Positions 8,928-16,974 of a stretch of DNA of 32,828 nt are shown one piece after another. The stretch comes from DAOMOP01 sp035444405 (GTDB lineage: Bacteria; Pseudomonadota; Gammaproteobacteria; Burkholderiales; Rhodocyclaceae): assembly GCA_035444405.1 (NCBI GenBank), contig DAOMOP010000019.1:1-32828 (forward strand). The letters are read 5' to 3'. A program made the translations under genes and the position numbers. The notes under the pieces are model-generated. The model was not told where the DNA came from. It made no database searches and worked only from the letters and a program-made list of their open reading frames with translations. Position 1 is the stretch's first letter. Every line of letters starts with the position of its first letter.

Positions 8928-9128
8928 TCAGCGTGCGCCGCGCTCGACGATCCATGCGATCGCGGCGATCACGCCGGCCCACACGGCGAACAGGAACACG
9001 TGCAGCGTCGGCAGGCCGAACAGCGGATCGGGTCGGTCGAAGAGCGACAGGACCGGGTAGTTGAAAAGCAGCACGGCGCACAAGAACACCGCGACGAGGC
9101 GCTGACCGGCAAGACCTTTTCGCATCAT
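8928..9128 (-). CDS. Small two-helix membrane protein upstream of the CrbS-like kinase
   Basis: A 66-aa hydrophobic protein with two predicted membrane segments (about 9-28 and 42-62) joined by a loop containing FDRPDPLFGLP. It begins Met-Met, and GAGGAG placed 6 bases before the second ATG (9125) suggests that one may be used. It ends 9 bases before the transporter/kinase gene. I do not recognise a named family. Small proteins of this kind accompany SLC5-type sensor genes in related loci, so an accessory subunit role for the transporter domain is a guess. It is the first gene after the acs terminator and so probably begins its own transcript. Confidence 0.7.
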   Translation of the reverse strand: MMRKGLAGQRLVAVFLCAVLLFNYPVLSLFDRPDPLFGLPTLHVFLFAVWAGVIAAIAWIVERGAR

Positions 9129-9207
9129 GCTCTCCTCATGATGTCGATCGCCGTTCGATTATAAACGGCGCGGATGCGCTCGGCCGCCGGACGCGCCGAG
9201 CGCGCGC

Positions 9208-9234
9208 AAAAAAAAAGCGCGCATGACGCGCGCT
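9208..9234 (-). terminator. acs: Rho-independent terminator of acs
   Basis: On the minus strand, AGCGCGC, a GTCAT loop and GCGCGCT form a perfect 7-bp stem followed by a run of nine T (nine A at 9208-9216 on the plus strand). It lies about 90 bases past the acs stop and separates acs from the small membrane protein/CrbS-like operon. Confidence 0.88.
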
Positions 9235-9283
9235 CTTGCCCCCTCTCTGGCCGGCACGGAGCCGGCTGCCTTTCTTGTAATGG

Positions 9284-9315
9284 CCGGGGGCGGTCTCTCG
9301 CGGACCGCGCCCCGG
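9284..9315 (-). terminator. GC-rich hairpin directly after the acs stop
   Basis: CCGGGGGCGGTC (9284-9295) pairs with GACCGCGCCCCGG (9303-9315) with one bulged base and a 7-base loop, starting 10 bases past the acs stop codon. There is no T-run directly after it, so it may protect the 3' end of the acs message or act with the stronger terminator further on. Confidence 0.5.
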
Positions 9316-9324
9316 AAGGGTTTC

Positions 9325-11298
9325 TCAGCTCGCCGACTGCTTGAGCTGATCCAGGATCGCCGGATTCTCGAGGGTCGACGTATCCTGGGTGATCTCCTCA
9401 CCCTTCGCAAGCTGGCGCAACAGCCGGCGCATGATCTTGCCCGAACGCGTCTTGGGCAGATTCTCGCCGAAGCGGATGTCCTTGGGCTTGGCGATCGGGC
9501 CGATCTCCTGGCCGACCCACGCCTGCAGCGCCTTCACCACGGCCTTGGCCTCGTCGCCGCTCGGCCGTGGCCCCTTGAGCACGACGAAGGCGACGATCGC
9601 CTCGCCGGTGACGTCGTCCGGACGCCCGACCACCGCGGCCTCGGCCACGCGCTCGTGCGCCACCAGCGCCGACTCGATCTCCATCGTGCCCATGCGGTGG
9701 CCGGAGACGTTGAGCACGTCGTCGATGCGCCCGGTGATCGTGAAATAGCCGGTTTCCCGGTCGCGCACCGCACCATCGCCGGCGAGGTAGAGCTTGCCCT
9801 TGAAGTCGTCCGGATAGTAGGTCTTCTTGAAACGCTCGGGGTCACCCCAGACGGTGCGGATCATCGCCGGCCACGGCCGCTTGACCACCAGGATGCCGCC
9901 CTGACCGTTCGGCACCTCGGTGCCGGTCTCGTCGACGACCGCCGCCTGGATGCCCGGGAACGGCAGCGTGCACGAACCCGGCACCATCGGCGTGGCCCCC
10001 GGCAGCGGCGTGATCATGTGCGCGCCGGTCTCGGTCTGCCAGAAGGTGTCGACGATCGGGCAGCGGTTGCCGCCGACGTTCTCGTAGTACCACTCCCACG
10101 CCGACGGGTTGATCGGCTCGCCGACCGTGCCGAGGATGCGCAGGCTCGACAGATCGTACTTGGTCGGATGCACCGCCGGGTTGTTGTCGGAGGCCTTGAT
10201 CAGCGAGCGGATCGCGGTCGGTGCGGTGTAGAAGATCGTGACCTTGTGGTCCTGGATCATCTTCCAGAAGCGGCCGGCGTCCGGGAAGGTCGGTACGCCT
10301 TCGAACACGATCTCGGTGGCTCCGCAGGCGAGCGGGCCGTAGGTGATGTAGGTGTGACCGGTGACCCAGCCGATATCGGCCGTGCACCAGAAGATGTCGT
10401 TCGGCTTGATGTCGAAGGTGTATTTCATCGACATGACCGCCTGCAGCAGGTAGCCGCCGGACGAGTGCTGCACGCCCTTCGGTTTGCCGGTCGAACCGGA
10501 GGTGTAGAGGACGAACAGCGGATGTTCGGCCTCGACCCACTCGGGTTCGCACGTCTCCGACTGGTTCGCGACCACCTCGTGGTACCAGCTGTCGCGCCCT
10601 GCGACCATCTTGCAGTCGCCGCCGGTGCGCTTGACGACGACGACGTTCCTGATCGACTCGCAGCCGCCCAGCGACAGCGCCTCGTCGGCGATCGGCTTGA
10701 GCGGCAGCGCCTTGCCGCCGCGGAACTGGCCGTCGGAGGTGATCACGGCAACCGCTGCTGCGTCCTCGATGCGGTCGCGCAGGGCCTGGGCCGAGAAGCC
10801 GCCGAAGACGATGGAGTGGGTGGCGCCGATACGGGCGCAGGCCTGCATGGCGACGACGCCTTCGATCGACATCGGCAGGTAGATGATGACGCGATCGCCC
10901 TTCTTGACGCCCATGCCGCGCAGGGCATTGGCGAACTTGCTGACGCGGGCGAGCAGGTCCTTGTAGGTGACCCTGGTGACTTCACCGCTGTCCGCTTCGA
11001 AGATCAGGGCGACCTTGTCGCCGAGGCCGTTATTGACGTTGCGGTCGAGGCAGTTGTACGAAACGTTGAGCTTGCCGTCGGCGAACCACTTGAAGAAAGG
11101 CGCATTGGATTCATCGAGCACCTGCGTGAAGGGCTCCTTCCAGTCCAGCAACTCCTTCGCCCGGCGCCCCCAGTAGCCTTCGTAGTCGTCCTCGGCTTCC
11201 TTGCACAGCGCCCGGTATCCCTCCATGCCGGACACCGCTGCGTTCTTGACCATCTCTTCCGAGGGCTTGTAAATGCGGACTTGTTGTTCGTTGGACAT
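9325..11298 (-). CDS. acs: Acetyl-CoA synthetase (AMP-forming)
   Basis: A 657-aa cytoplasmic enzyme that activates acetate to acetyl-CoA through acetyl-AMP. It has the adenylate-forming signature YTSGSTGKPKGVQHSSGGY, the TFWQTETGAHMITP block, the A8 hinge GRIDDVLNVSGHRMGT and the C-terminal PKTRSGKIMRRLLR, whose Lys (about 621) is the residue regulated by acetylation in Acs enzymes. Length is normal. I chose the ATG at 11298 because GAGGAG lies 8 bases upstream. A GTG two codons earlier (11304) is too close to that site. A hairpin and a strong terminator follow the gene. The adjacent CrbS-like kinase and symporter point to regulation by acetate availability. Confidence 0.96.
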   Translation of the reverse strand: MSNEQQVRIYKPSEEMVKNAAVSGMEGYRALCKEAEDDYEGYWGRRAKELLDWKEPFTQVLDESNAPFFKWFADGKLNVSYNCLDRNVNNGLGDKVALIFEADSGEVTRVTYKDLLARVSKFANALRGMGVKKGDRVIIYLPMSIEGVVAMQACARIGATHSIVFGGFSAQALRDRIEDAAAVAVITSDGQFRGGKALPLKPIADEALSLGGCESIRNVVVVKRTGGDCKMVAGRDSWYHEVVANQSETCEPEWVEAEHPLFVLYTSGSTGKPKGVQHSSGGYLLQAVMSMKYTFDIKPNDIFWCTADIGWVTGHTYITYGPLACGATEIVFEGVPTFPDAGRFWKMIQDHKVTIFYTAPTAIRSLIKASDNNPAVHPTKYDLSSLRILGTVGEPINPSAWEWYYENVGGNRCPIVDTFWQTETGAHMITPLPGATPMVPGSCTLPFPGIQAAVVDETGTEVPNGQGGILVVKRPWPAMIRTVWGDPERFKKTYYPDDFKGKLYLAGDGAVRDRETGYFTITGRIDDVLNVSGHRMGTMEIESALVAHERVAEAAVVGRPDDVTGEAIVAFVVLKGPRPSGDEAKAVVKALQAWVGQEIGPIAKPKDIRFGENLPKTRSGKIMRRLLRQLAKGEEITQDTSTLENPAILDQLKQSAS

Positions 11299-11561
11299 GC
11301 TCACCTCTCCTCAACTGTTCAAATGGTTGAAGCTGACCCAGGACGGGTCCGGCTGGTTGGTTCCAGCCTTGAAATCGGTCGCTGCTTCCAGATACCCGAA
11401 TACGCCGAAGTGGGCGCATTAAAGGATATTTATCTTACACAGGACTTACACTCCCCAGCCAGCGACGAGGCCCGCAGGGCAGTGATAGAATTCAGCGCCT
11501 TAACGGCCCCCAGGGGCCGCTCGCGCCATTCTGCCCCCATGTCATCCGGAGACCAAGCGCC

Positions 11562-13094
11562 ATGACGATCATTCGCCAAGAAGACCTCATCCAGTCGATC
11601 GCGGATGCGTTCCAGTACATCAGCTACTACCACCCGCTCGACTACATTCAGGCGCTCGGCGAGGCCTACGAGCGCGAAGAAAGCCCGGCTGCCAAGGATG
11701 CCATCGCCCAGATCCTGACCAACTCGCGCATGGCCGCCGAAGGCCATCGCCCCATCTGCCAGGACACAGGGATTGCCGTGATCTTCCTCAAGGTCGGCAT
11801 GAACGTGCGGTGGGACGCGACGATGAGCGTCCAGGAGATGATCAACGAAGGCGTGCGCCGCGCCTACAACAACCCCGACAACAAGCTGCGCGCCTCGGTG
11901 CTGCTCGACCCGGCCGGCGCGCGCAAGAACAGCAAGGACAACACCCCCGCGGTGGTGCACTACGAGATCGTCGAAGGCGACCAGGTCGAGGTGATCTGCG
12001 CCGCCAAGGGCGGCGGCTCCGAGAACAAGTCGAAGATGGTCATGCTCAACCCGTCGGATTCGATCGTCGACTGGGTGCTCAAGACCGTACCGACCATGGG
12101 CGCCGGCTGGTGTCCGCCGGGCATCCTCGGCATCGGCATCGGCGGCACGCCCGAGAAGGCGATGCTGCTCGCCAAGGAATCGCTGATGGCGCCGGTAGAC
12201 ATCCACGAACTGCGCGAGAAGGCCGCCGGTGGTGCGCCCCTCACGCGAGTCGAGGAGCTGCGTCTCGAGCTGATGGACAAGGTCAATGCACTGGGCATCG
12301 GTGCGCAAGGCCTTGGCGGCCTCACCACGGTGCTCGACGTCAAGATACTGGACTACCCGACGCATGCGGCGAGCCTGCCGGTGGCAATGATCCCGAACTG
12401 TGCGGCGACGCGCCACGTGCATTTCGAGCTCGACGGCAGCGGGCCGGCCACGCTCACGCCGCCGCGCCTCGAGGACTGGCCGCAAGTGACGTGGACGGCC
12501 GACACCAACGTGGCCAAGCGCGTCGATCTCGACACCCTCACCCGCGAGGAGGTCGCATCGTGGAAGCAGGGCGACATCCTGCTGCTCAACGGCAAGATGC
12601 TGACCGGCCGCGATGCCGCGCACAAGCGCATCGCCGACATGCTCGAACGCGGCGAAAAGCTGCCGGTGGACTTCACCAACCGGGTGATCTACTACGTTGG
12701 ACCGGTCGACCCGGTGCGCGACGAGGTGGTCGGCCCGGCCGGTCCAACCACTGCCACGCGCATGGACAAATTCACCCGCATGATGCTCGAGCAGACCGGA
12801 CTGATCTCGATGATCGGCAAATCCGAGCGCGGACCGGTTGCAATCGAGGCGATCCGCGACAACAAATCGGCCTATCTGATGGCAGTCGGCGGCGCGGCCT
12901 ATCTGGTGTCGAAGGCGATCAAATCGGCGCGCGTGGTCGGATTCGAAGACCTCGGCATGGAGGCGATCTACGAGTTCGCGGTCGAGGACATGCCGGTCAC
13001 GGTGGCGGTCGACTCGAGCGGGACCAGTGTGCACAACACCGGGCCGAAGGAATGGCAGGCCCGCATCGGCAAGATCCCCGTCGCCACTGCTTGA
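11562..13094 (+). CDS. fumA: Fumarate hydratase, class I (iron-sulfur)
   Basis: A 510-aa cytoplasmic TCA-cycle enzyme converting fumarate and L-malate, dependent on an oxygen-sensitive [4Fe-4S] cluster. The three cluster cysteines are visible: C66 in RPICQDTG, C184 in GAGWCPPG and C280 in IPNCAATRH. The C-terminal beta-type domain (about 345-505) carries the GPAGPTTATRMD and SVHNTGPKEW blocks. Class I is recognised by full single-chain length and the N-terminal alpha domain, unlike FumC. It is transcribed divergently from acs across a 263-base gap and converges on the minus-strand oxidase-like operon, separated by a bidirectional terminator. The symbol could equally be fumB. Confidence 0.94.
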   Translation: MTIIRQEDLIQSIADAFQYISYYHPLDYIQALGEAYEREESPAAKDAIAQILTNSRMAAEGHRPICQDTGIAVIFLKVGMNVRWDATMSVQEMINEGVRRAYNNPDNKLRASVLLDPAGARKNSKDNTPAVVHYEIVEGDQVEVICAAKGGGSENKSKMVMLNPSDSIVDWVLKTVPTMGAGWCPPGILGIGIGGTPEKAMLLAKESLMAPVDIHELREKAAGGAPLTRVEELRLELMDKVNALGIGAQGLGGLTTVLDVKILDYPTHAASLPVAMIPNCAATRHVHFELDGSGPATLTPPRLEDWPQVTWTADTNVAKRVDLDTLTREEVASWKQGDILLLNGKMLTGRDAAHKRIADMLERGEKLPVDFTNRVIYYVGPVDPVRDEVVGPAGPTTATRMDKFTRMMLEQTGLISMIGKSERGPVAIEAIRDNKSAYLMAVGGAAYLVSKAIKSARVVGFEDLGMEAIYEFAVEDMPVTVAVDSSGTSVHNTGPKEWQARIGKIPVATA

Positions 13095-13116
13095 ACGTTT
13101 CGGAACGCTGCAAAAA

Positions 13117-13145
13117 GGCCCGGCCGCTTGCGCGGCCGGGCCTTT
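13117..13145 (+). terminator. Bidirectional terminator between fumarase and the 61-aa gene
   Basis: GGCCCGGCCGC (13117-13127), loop TTGC and GCGGCCGGGCC (13132-13142) make a perfect 11-bp stem. It is flanked by AAAAA on the left and TTT on the right, so it can end transcripts from both converging genes. Confidence 0.88.
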
Positions 13146-13163
13146 CCTGTTGCCCTGCACGCC

Positions 13164-13349
13164 TCAGAGCGTGCCGCCGAGCGTCTCCATGAATTTGAAC
13201 ACGAGCAGCGTCAGCGGCAGGATGATCGCGAAATAAATGATGCTGCGGTGCTTGAACGGCGCGCCGCGGCGGGCCTCCAGCATGCGCAGCACCCAGTCGG
13301 CGCCGAAATACAGCGCGACCGCTGCGAGCGTGAAAAGTACGATTTCCAT
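13164..13349 (-). CDS. 61-aa membrane protein, last gene of the cytochrome b/oxidase-like operon
   Basis: A short protein with two hydrophobic helices (about 3-22 and 37-55) around a basic loop (RRGAPFKHRS). Its ATG overlaps the TGA of the subunit I gene by one base (TGATG), so translation is probably coupled and the product likely belongs to the same complex. I do not recognise a family. Small membrane subunits are common in heme-copper oxidase and NO reductase operons, and that is the most likely role. It ends facing the bidirectional terminator. Confidence 0.72.
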   Translation of the reverse strand: MEIVLFTLAAVALYFGADWVLRMLEARRGAPFKHRSIIYFAIILPLTLLVFKFMETLGGTL

Positions 13350-14752
13350 CAGCTATTCTCCTGCCCGGTCCCCTCGGAGGCCAGCGTGCGGCCCTTCGCG
13401 GACGTCACCGAGCGATACACGATGACGAGGAACATGAAGCCCCCGATGATTGCGACGAGTCCGCCGAGGCCCGCGAACGCCATGCCGAGAATCTCGGGCA
13501 GGCTCTCCAGCCCCTGCGCGCTGCCCGCGGTCTTGCGCTGCACGCCGTGCCCGCCCGACCACGCCAGCCCGAGCACGTGCATCAACTGGCCGACGCCGAA
13601 CACATAGGGCTGGATCGTCGCCATGCGCAGCGGCACCTCACCGAAACCCAGGCGCGGCAGCAGGTGGAAGGTGAGCCCCATGAACGCGAGCGAGATGCCG
13701 ACGATGCTGCCGTGATAGTGCGCGGGCACGATCGTGTTGCTGCCCGTGATCATGAAGCCCAGAATGCCGCCGACGCCGAACAGGATGACCGAGAACACCA
13801 GCGCGGCGCGCTGCGGATGGGCGAGTCTCGGCATGCTGCCGCGGCCCGACGCGAACAGGCCGTACCAGATCGCCAGCATCACCGGCGCCCCCGCCAGCCC
13901 GTTGCCGAAGCCCATCATCCACGTGAACGCGCGCCGGTTCTCGAATGAATGCACGTCGTGCAGCATGTAGATGACCGGCGTCAGGACGATCGCCACGATG
14001 CCGAGCACGAAGAGGCCGACCAGCAGACGCGGGCTGATCGACACGCGCACGCCCGATGCGGCCGCCAGCCACAGCCACACCACCAGCGCGAGCTGCGTGT
14101 GCATGAACTGCAGCACGTGGCCGCCACCCCAGAACAGCACCTCGTAGTATTCCTTGTCGACGACGAAATCGGGGATGTTGAGCCAGGTCCAGCCGACCGC
14201 CAGCATCGACACCAGGGCCGCGACCATCGCGGTCTTCATGCCGAACCACAGCGCACCGGTGCCGCCGCCGAAACGCTCGCCGGCGATGGCCGTCGCCAGC
14301 GAATGCACCACGAGCACGACGAAGCCGATACCGAAGATCACCAGGCCGCTCAGGAACAAGGGATGATCGAGCACCGGCACGTAGTTGGCCATGATCGGGT
14401 GATCGGCGCCGAGAAACGGTGCCGCCGTCATCACCAGCGTGCCGATCGTGGCCAGTCCCAGGGCCGTCCACGCGGTCGGCAAGTGGCGCTGACGCGGATG
14501 CAGGCTCCACAGGATGCCGGCAAAGGCGAGAAACCACACCAGCACGGAAAGATCCACGTGCACGACCAGCGCGATGTGGAAGAAATCGACCCACGGGAAC
14601 ACGTCGCTGATGTACGGCACGCGCGACAGCACGATCAGCACCGCCAGCAGGCCCGACAGCACCAGCGAACCGACGGCCAGGAACAGCCAGCCACGCGCGA
14701 GCCGCCGCGGCTCGCCGTCGGGTACCGGGAGAGTGTAGGAATAGTTCGTCAC
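13349..14752 (-). CDS. Divergent heme-copper oxidase subunit I, probable non-canonical NO reductase subunit
   Basis: A 467-aa, about 12-helix protein. Residue numbers use the GTG at 14752. That start is preferred because it gives the natural-looking N-terminus TNYSYTLPVPDG and has weak AGAAG upstream, whereas the ATG at 14791 (13 residues longer) has no ribosome-binding site. Heme ligands look conserved: H65 in VVHVDLSVLVWF for the low-spin heme and the pair H345/H347 in VPAHYHGS. The CuB region is altered. GGGHVLQFMHT has the first His (H212), but the position four residues later, Tyr in oxygen reductases, is Phe. The usual HH pair is replaced by H265-D266 (MLHDVH). This argues against ordinary O2 reduction and fits a NO-reductase-like enzyme. 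The class is not assigned with certainty. Confidence 0.75.
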   Translation of the reverse strand: MTNYSYTLPVPDGEPRRLARGWLFLAVGSLVLSGLLAVLIVLSRVPYISDVFPWVDFFHIALVVHVDLSVLVWFLAFAGILWSLHPRQRHLPTAWTALGLATIGTLVMTAAPFLGADHPIMANYVPVLDHPLFLSGLVIFGIGFVVLVVHSLATAIAGERFGGGTGALWFGMKTAMVAALVSMLAVGWTWLNIPDFVVDKEYYEVLFWGGGHVLQFMHTQLALVVWLWLAAASGVRVSISPRLLVGLFVLGIVAIVLTPVIYMLHDVHSFENRRAFTWMMGFGNGLAGAPVMLAIWYGLFASGRGSMPRLAHPQRAALVFSVILFGVGGILGFMITGSNTIVPAHYHGSIVGISLAFMGLTFHLLPRLGFGEVPLRMATIQPYVFGVGQLMHVLGLAWSGGHGVQRKTAGSAQGLESLPEILGMAFAGLGGLVAIIGGFMFLVIVYRSVTSAKGRTLASEGTGQENS

Positions 14753-14798
14753 GAGGGCTTCTCTATCTGTATCGCATGGCGCGCGGAGCATTGCGCCG

Positions 14799-15305
14799 CT
14801 ATCTTATCAAAACGAAACCGCCACGCTCCGGGATGAAGTCCACCAGCAACTGGCGGCCGGCCTCGATTGTCACCTGCGCTTGCCGCTCGTGATCGAAGCC
14901 TTCGGTCCTGACGTCGTCGCGCATGCGAAGATCCAGCGTGTATTCGCCGGCCGGCACCTGCAGGACCTCGTAAACATAACCGGCTCCGTCACGCGACAGC
15001 CCCGACGGTTTGACGGTCTTGTGGAAGATCGGCTCGCCGTTCAGATCGAATTCGATGTCCAGGTTCGAACGCTCGCGTGGGCACTCCATCGGCACCATTG
15101 CGCCGGGCGGCAGTCGGGCCGCCTGCACCGGGTCGAGCGGCCGGCACTCGCCCACCAGTTTTCCGGGGTGCGCGAAACTGACGCGGATCAGCGCCTGCCC
15201 GGGTTCCAGATGGGTGTAGGCCGGCGAGGTCGAAAAATAGCCGATGAACAACATCAGCAGGGCATAGCCGACGCCCTGCCCAAGATAGCCAAGCATAGGA
15301 TTCAC
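14799..15305 (-). CDS. Membrane-anchored periplasmic subunit of the cytochrome b/oxidase-like operon
   Basis: A 168-aa protein with one N-terminal membrane helix (about 7-25) followed by a beta-rich domain that probably faces the periplasm. I do not recognise a family. It contains two Cys (GECRPL and MECPRE) about 20 residues apart but no CuA motif, so if it takes the place of a subunit II it does so without CuA. A GTG start at 15305 is supported by AGGAG six bases upstream. The ATG three codons later lacks such spacing. It begins one base after the stop of the cytochrome b/ferredoxin gene and ends 46 bases before the subunit I GTG, so it is very likely part of the same complex. Confidence 0.72.
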   Translation of the reverse strand: MNPMLGYLGQGVGYALLMLFIGYFSTSPAYTHLEPGQALIRVSFAHPGKLVGECRPLDPVQAARLPPGAMVPMECPRERSNLDIEFDLNGEPIFHKTVKPSGLSRDGAGYVYEVLQVPAGEYTLDLRMRDDVRTEGFDHERQAQVTIEAGRQLLVDFIPERGGFVLIR

Positions 15306-15306
15306 G

Positions 15307-16902
15307 TCAGACTCCTGCGGTCGATTGTTCGGGGGCGGTACTCGTCGTCGGCTTCGGCCGGGTGGCCGCCGGCACGTCCGGCTCCAGGGTCCTCAGCCGC
15401 TCGCCGAAGGCCGCGATCTCGCTGCGCAGCGTCGCCAGGTCGGTCGACGAGGCCCAGTGCACATGCACCCGATCACGATTGACACGGCTGCGCAGCATCG
15501 GCGGACGATCCCCGCGGATGCGCTGCTCCATCCAGGTGTTGCCGAGCCGGTGCAGGCAGTCGCCCTCGCAGCAGCCGGTCACCACGACGCCATCGGCGCG
15601 CTGGTCACGCAGCGCATAGTCGATCATCGACGGCGACAGCATCCCGGTACAAGGCAGGCTCACGGCGGCGATGCCTTCGGCCTTGAGCGCATCGACGTGT
15701 GCGGCATGATCACAGCCGAAGACGATGATCTTCGAGTTGGCGGTGGACGCATCCAGCGTCGCGTCGGTTTCGTCACGCAGGCGATGGAACGAGAACTGCG
15801 GCAGCTGGATGCCGGTGGTGAGCTTCTCGGACTTGCGGAACGGCGTCGCCGACGGGCACGAGCCGCCGCAGATGCCGCAGCTCACGCACACCGACGGATC
15901 GATCACGACCTCCTGCTTGTGGGCCCTGCCGTCGGTGCGCGGCCGCATCGTCAGCGCGCCATACGGACAGTCGTTCGCACACCACGTGCAACCGCTGCAG
16001 TGCTCGAGATCGATCTCGGCGACCGGCTCGGGTTTCTTCGGCGGCAACCACGGCAGCGCCATCAGCAACAGCGTGCCGAGGGTGAGCAGCACCCACACCG
16101 GTCCGGCCGACCATGCATCGATGACCGGATAGATGAACAGGTAGAACCAGTCGAGCGACAGCTGCGTCGGCACGGCGGCGAGATCGGCGGCCTCGTGACT
16201 GACCGCCGGCTTGACCAGCGACAGCCCCAGCATCGACAGCAGCGAGCCCACCATCAGCGCGCGCGGCGGATTCACGCGCGGCCCGGAAATACGCATGACG
16301 TGGAACCAGATCGCGAACACCAGGATCAGCGGCAGGCCGATCAGGTGCAGAAAGCCCATCAGCGTGAAGAAGCGGTCGCTCAGCGACTCCTGCGAGATGA
16401 AGTTGCGCGCGATCGGATCGGCGAAGAACGGCAGCCAGTCCATGTACTCGGCGCTGACGATGGCGATGTACTGGGCCAGCATGTCCCACACCATCCAGTA
16501 GCCGGTGATGCCGAGCATGAACACCATCCACAGCAGCGGCACGCCGGTGAACCACGAATACCAGCGCACGCCGCGGAAGCGGTCGCGCACGAACTCGCGC
16601 ACCAGATGCAGCACCATCGTGATCACCGCCGCGTCGGATGCGTAGCGGTGCAGGCTGCGCATGATCCCGCCGAGCCACCACTGGTCGTGGGTCAGGCGTT
16701 CGACCGACTGGAAAGCGCCGTAGACGCTGGTGTCGAAGAATGCGAACAGGTACAGACCGCTGATCAGCGCGATCCAGAAGAAGTAGATCGTCAGCGCGCC
16801 GAGATGAAAGAATGGATTACAGCCCTTGCCGAAGACCCCAGTGAAGCGGTCCTCGATTCTCGTCAGTGCACGCTGCGATGCCTCGCGGAGTGTTGTGGCC
16901 AA
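15307..16902 (-). CDS. Cytochrome b / two-[4Fe-4S] ferredoxin / MvhD-like fusion protein
   Basis: A 531-aa electron-transfer fusion. Residues 1 to about 285 form a cytochrome b-type membrane domain with two ligand pairs, H85/H99 (13 between) and H186/H201 (14 between), as in bc1/b6 proteins. A bacterial ferredoxin domain follows with two full CxxCxxCxxxCP motifs (C302, C305, C308, C312 and C339, C342, C345, C349). From about 390 to 470 is a domain like the MvhD/FlpD hydrogenase iron-sulfur subunit, with C397, C418, C444, C445 and C449. The start is TTG at 16902 with GAGAGG seven bases before it. No in-frame ATG is near. An FNR/DNR-type box lies 59-72 bases upstream. Likely role: passing electrons from quinol or a soluble carrier to the downstream subunit I (inference). 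Confidence 0.82.
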   Translation of the reverse strand: MATTLREASQRALTRIEDRFTGVFGKGCNPFFHLGALTIYFFWIALISGLYLFAFFDTSVYGAFQSVERLTHDQWWLGGIMRSLHRYASDAAVITMVLHLVREFVRDRFRGVRWYSWFTGVPLLWMVFMLGITGYWMVWDMLAQYIAIVSAEYMDWLPFFADPIARNFISQESLSDRFFTLMGFLHLIGLPLILVFAIWFHVMRISGPRVNPPRALMVGSLLSMLGLSLVKPAVSHEAADLAAVPTQLSLDWFYLFIYPVIDAWSAGPVWVLLTLGTLLLMALPWLPPKKPEPVAEIDLEHCSGCTWCANDCPYGALTMRPRTDGRAHKQEVVIDPSVCVSCGICGGSCPSATPFRKSEKLTTGIQLPQFSFHRLRDETDATLDASTANSKIIVFGCDHAAHVDALKAEGIAAVSLPCTGMLSPSMIDYALRDQRADGVVVTGCCEGDCLHRLGNTWMEQRIRGDRPPMLRSRVNRDRVHVHWASSTDLATLRSEIAAFGERLRTLEPDVPAATRPKPTTSTAPEQSTAGV

Positions 16903-16960
16903 TGGGGAACCTCTCTCTGTTGATTTTTGCCGATTGTCCCCCTGCGAATTTCAGGAAACC

Positions 16961-16974
16961 ATGATTCAGATCAA
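16961..16974 (-). promoter_or_regulatory. FNR/DNR-type box with class II promoter for the cytochrome b/oxidase-like operon
   Basis: On the minus strand TTGATCTGAATCAT matches 9 of 10 defined bases of the FNR/DNR consensus (TTGAT-N4-ATCAA). With the box centre at -41.5, the -10 hexamer falls on GACAAT (4 of 6 to TATAAT) and transcription would start about 24 bases before the TTG start. The box overlaps the stop codon of the SCO gene, so this operon probably has its own anaerobic or NO-responsive promoter. Confidence 0.68.

Noticed and set aside
6093..9164. Very long open frame (over 1000 codons) on the plus strand opposite the CrbS-like kinase gene
   Set aside because: It is Arg/His/Gln-rich with no domain and exactly opposes genes with clear motifs. 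Long antisense open frames are expected at this GC content.
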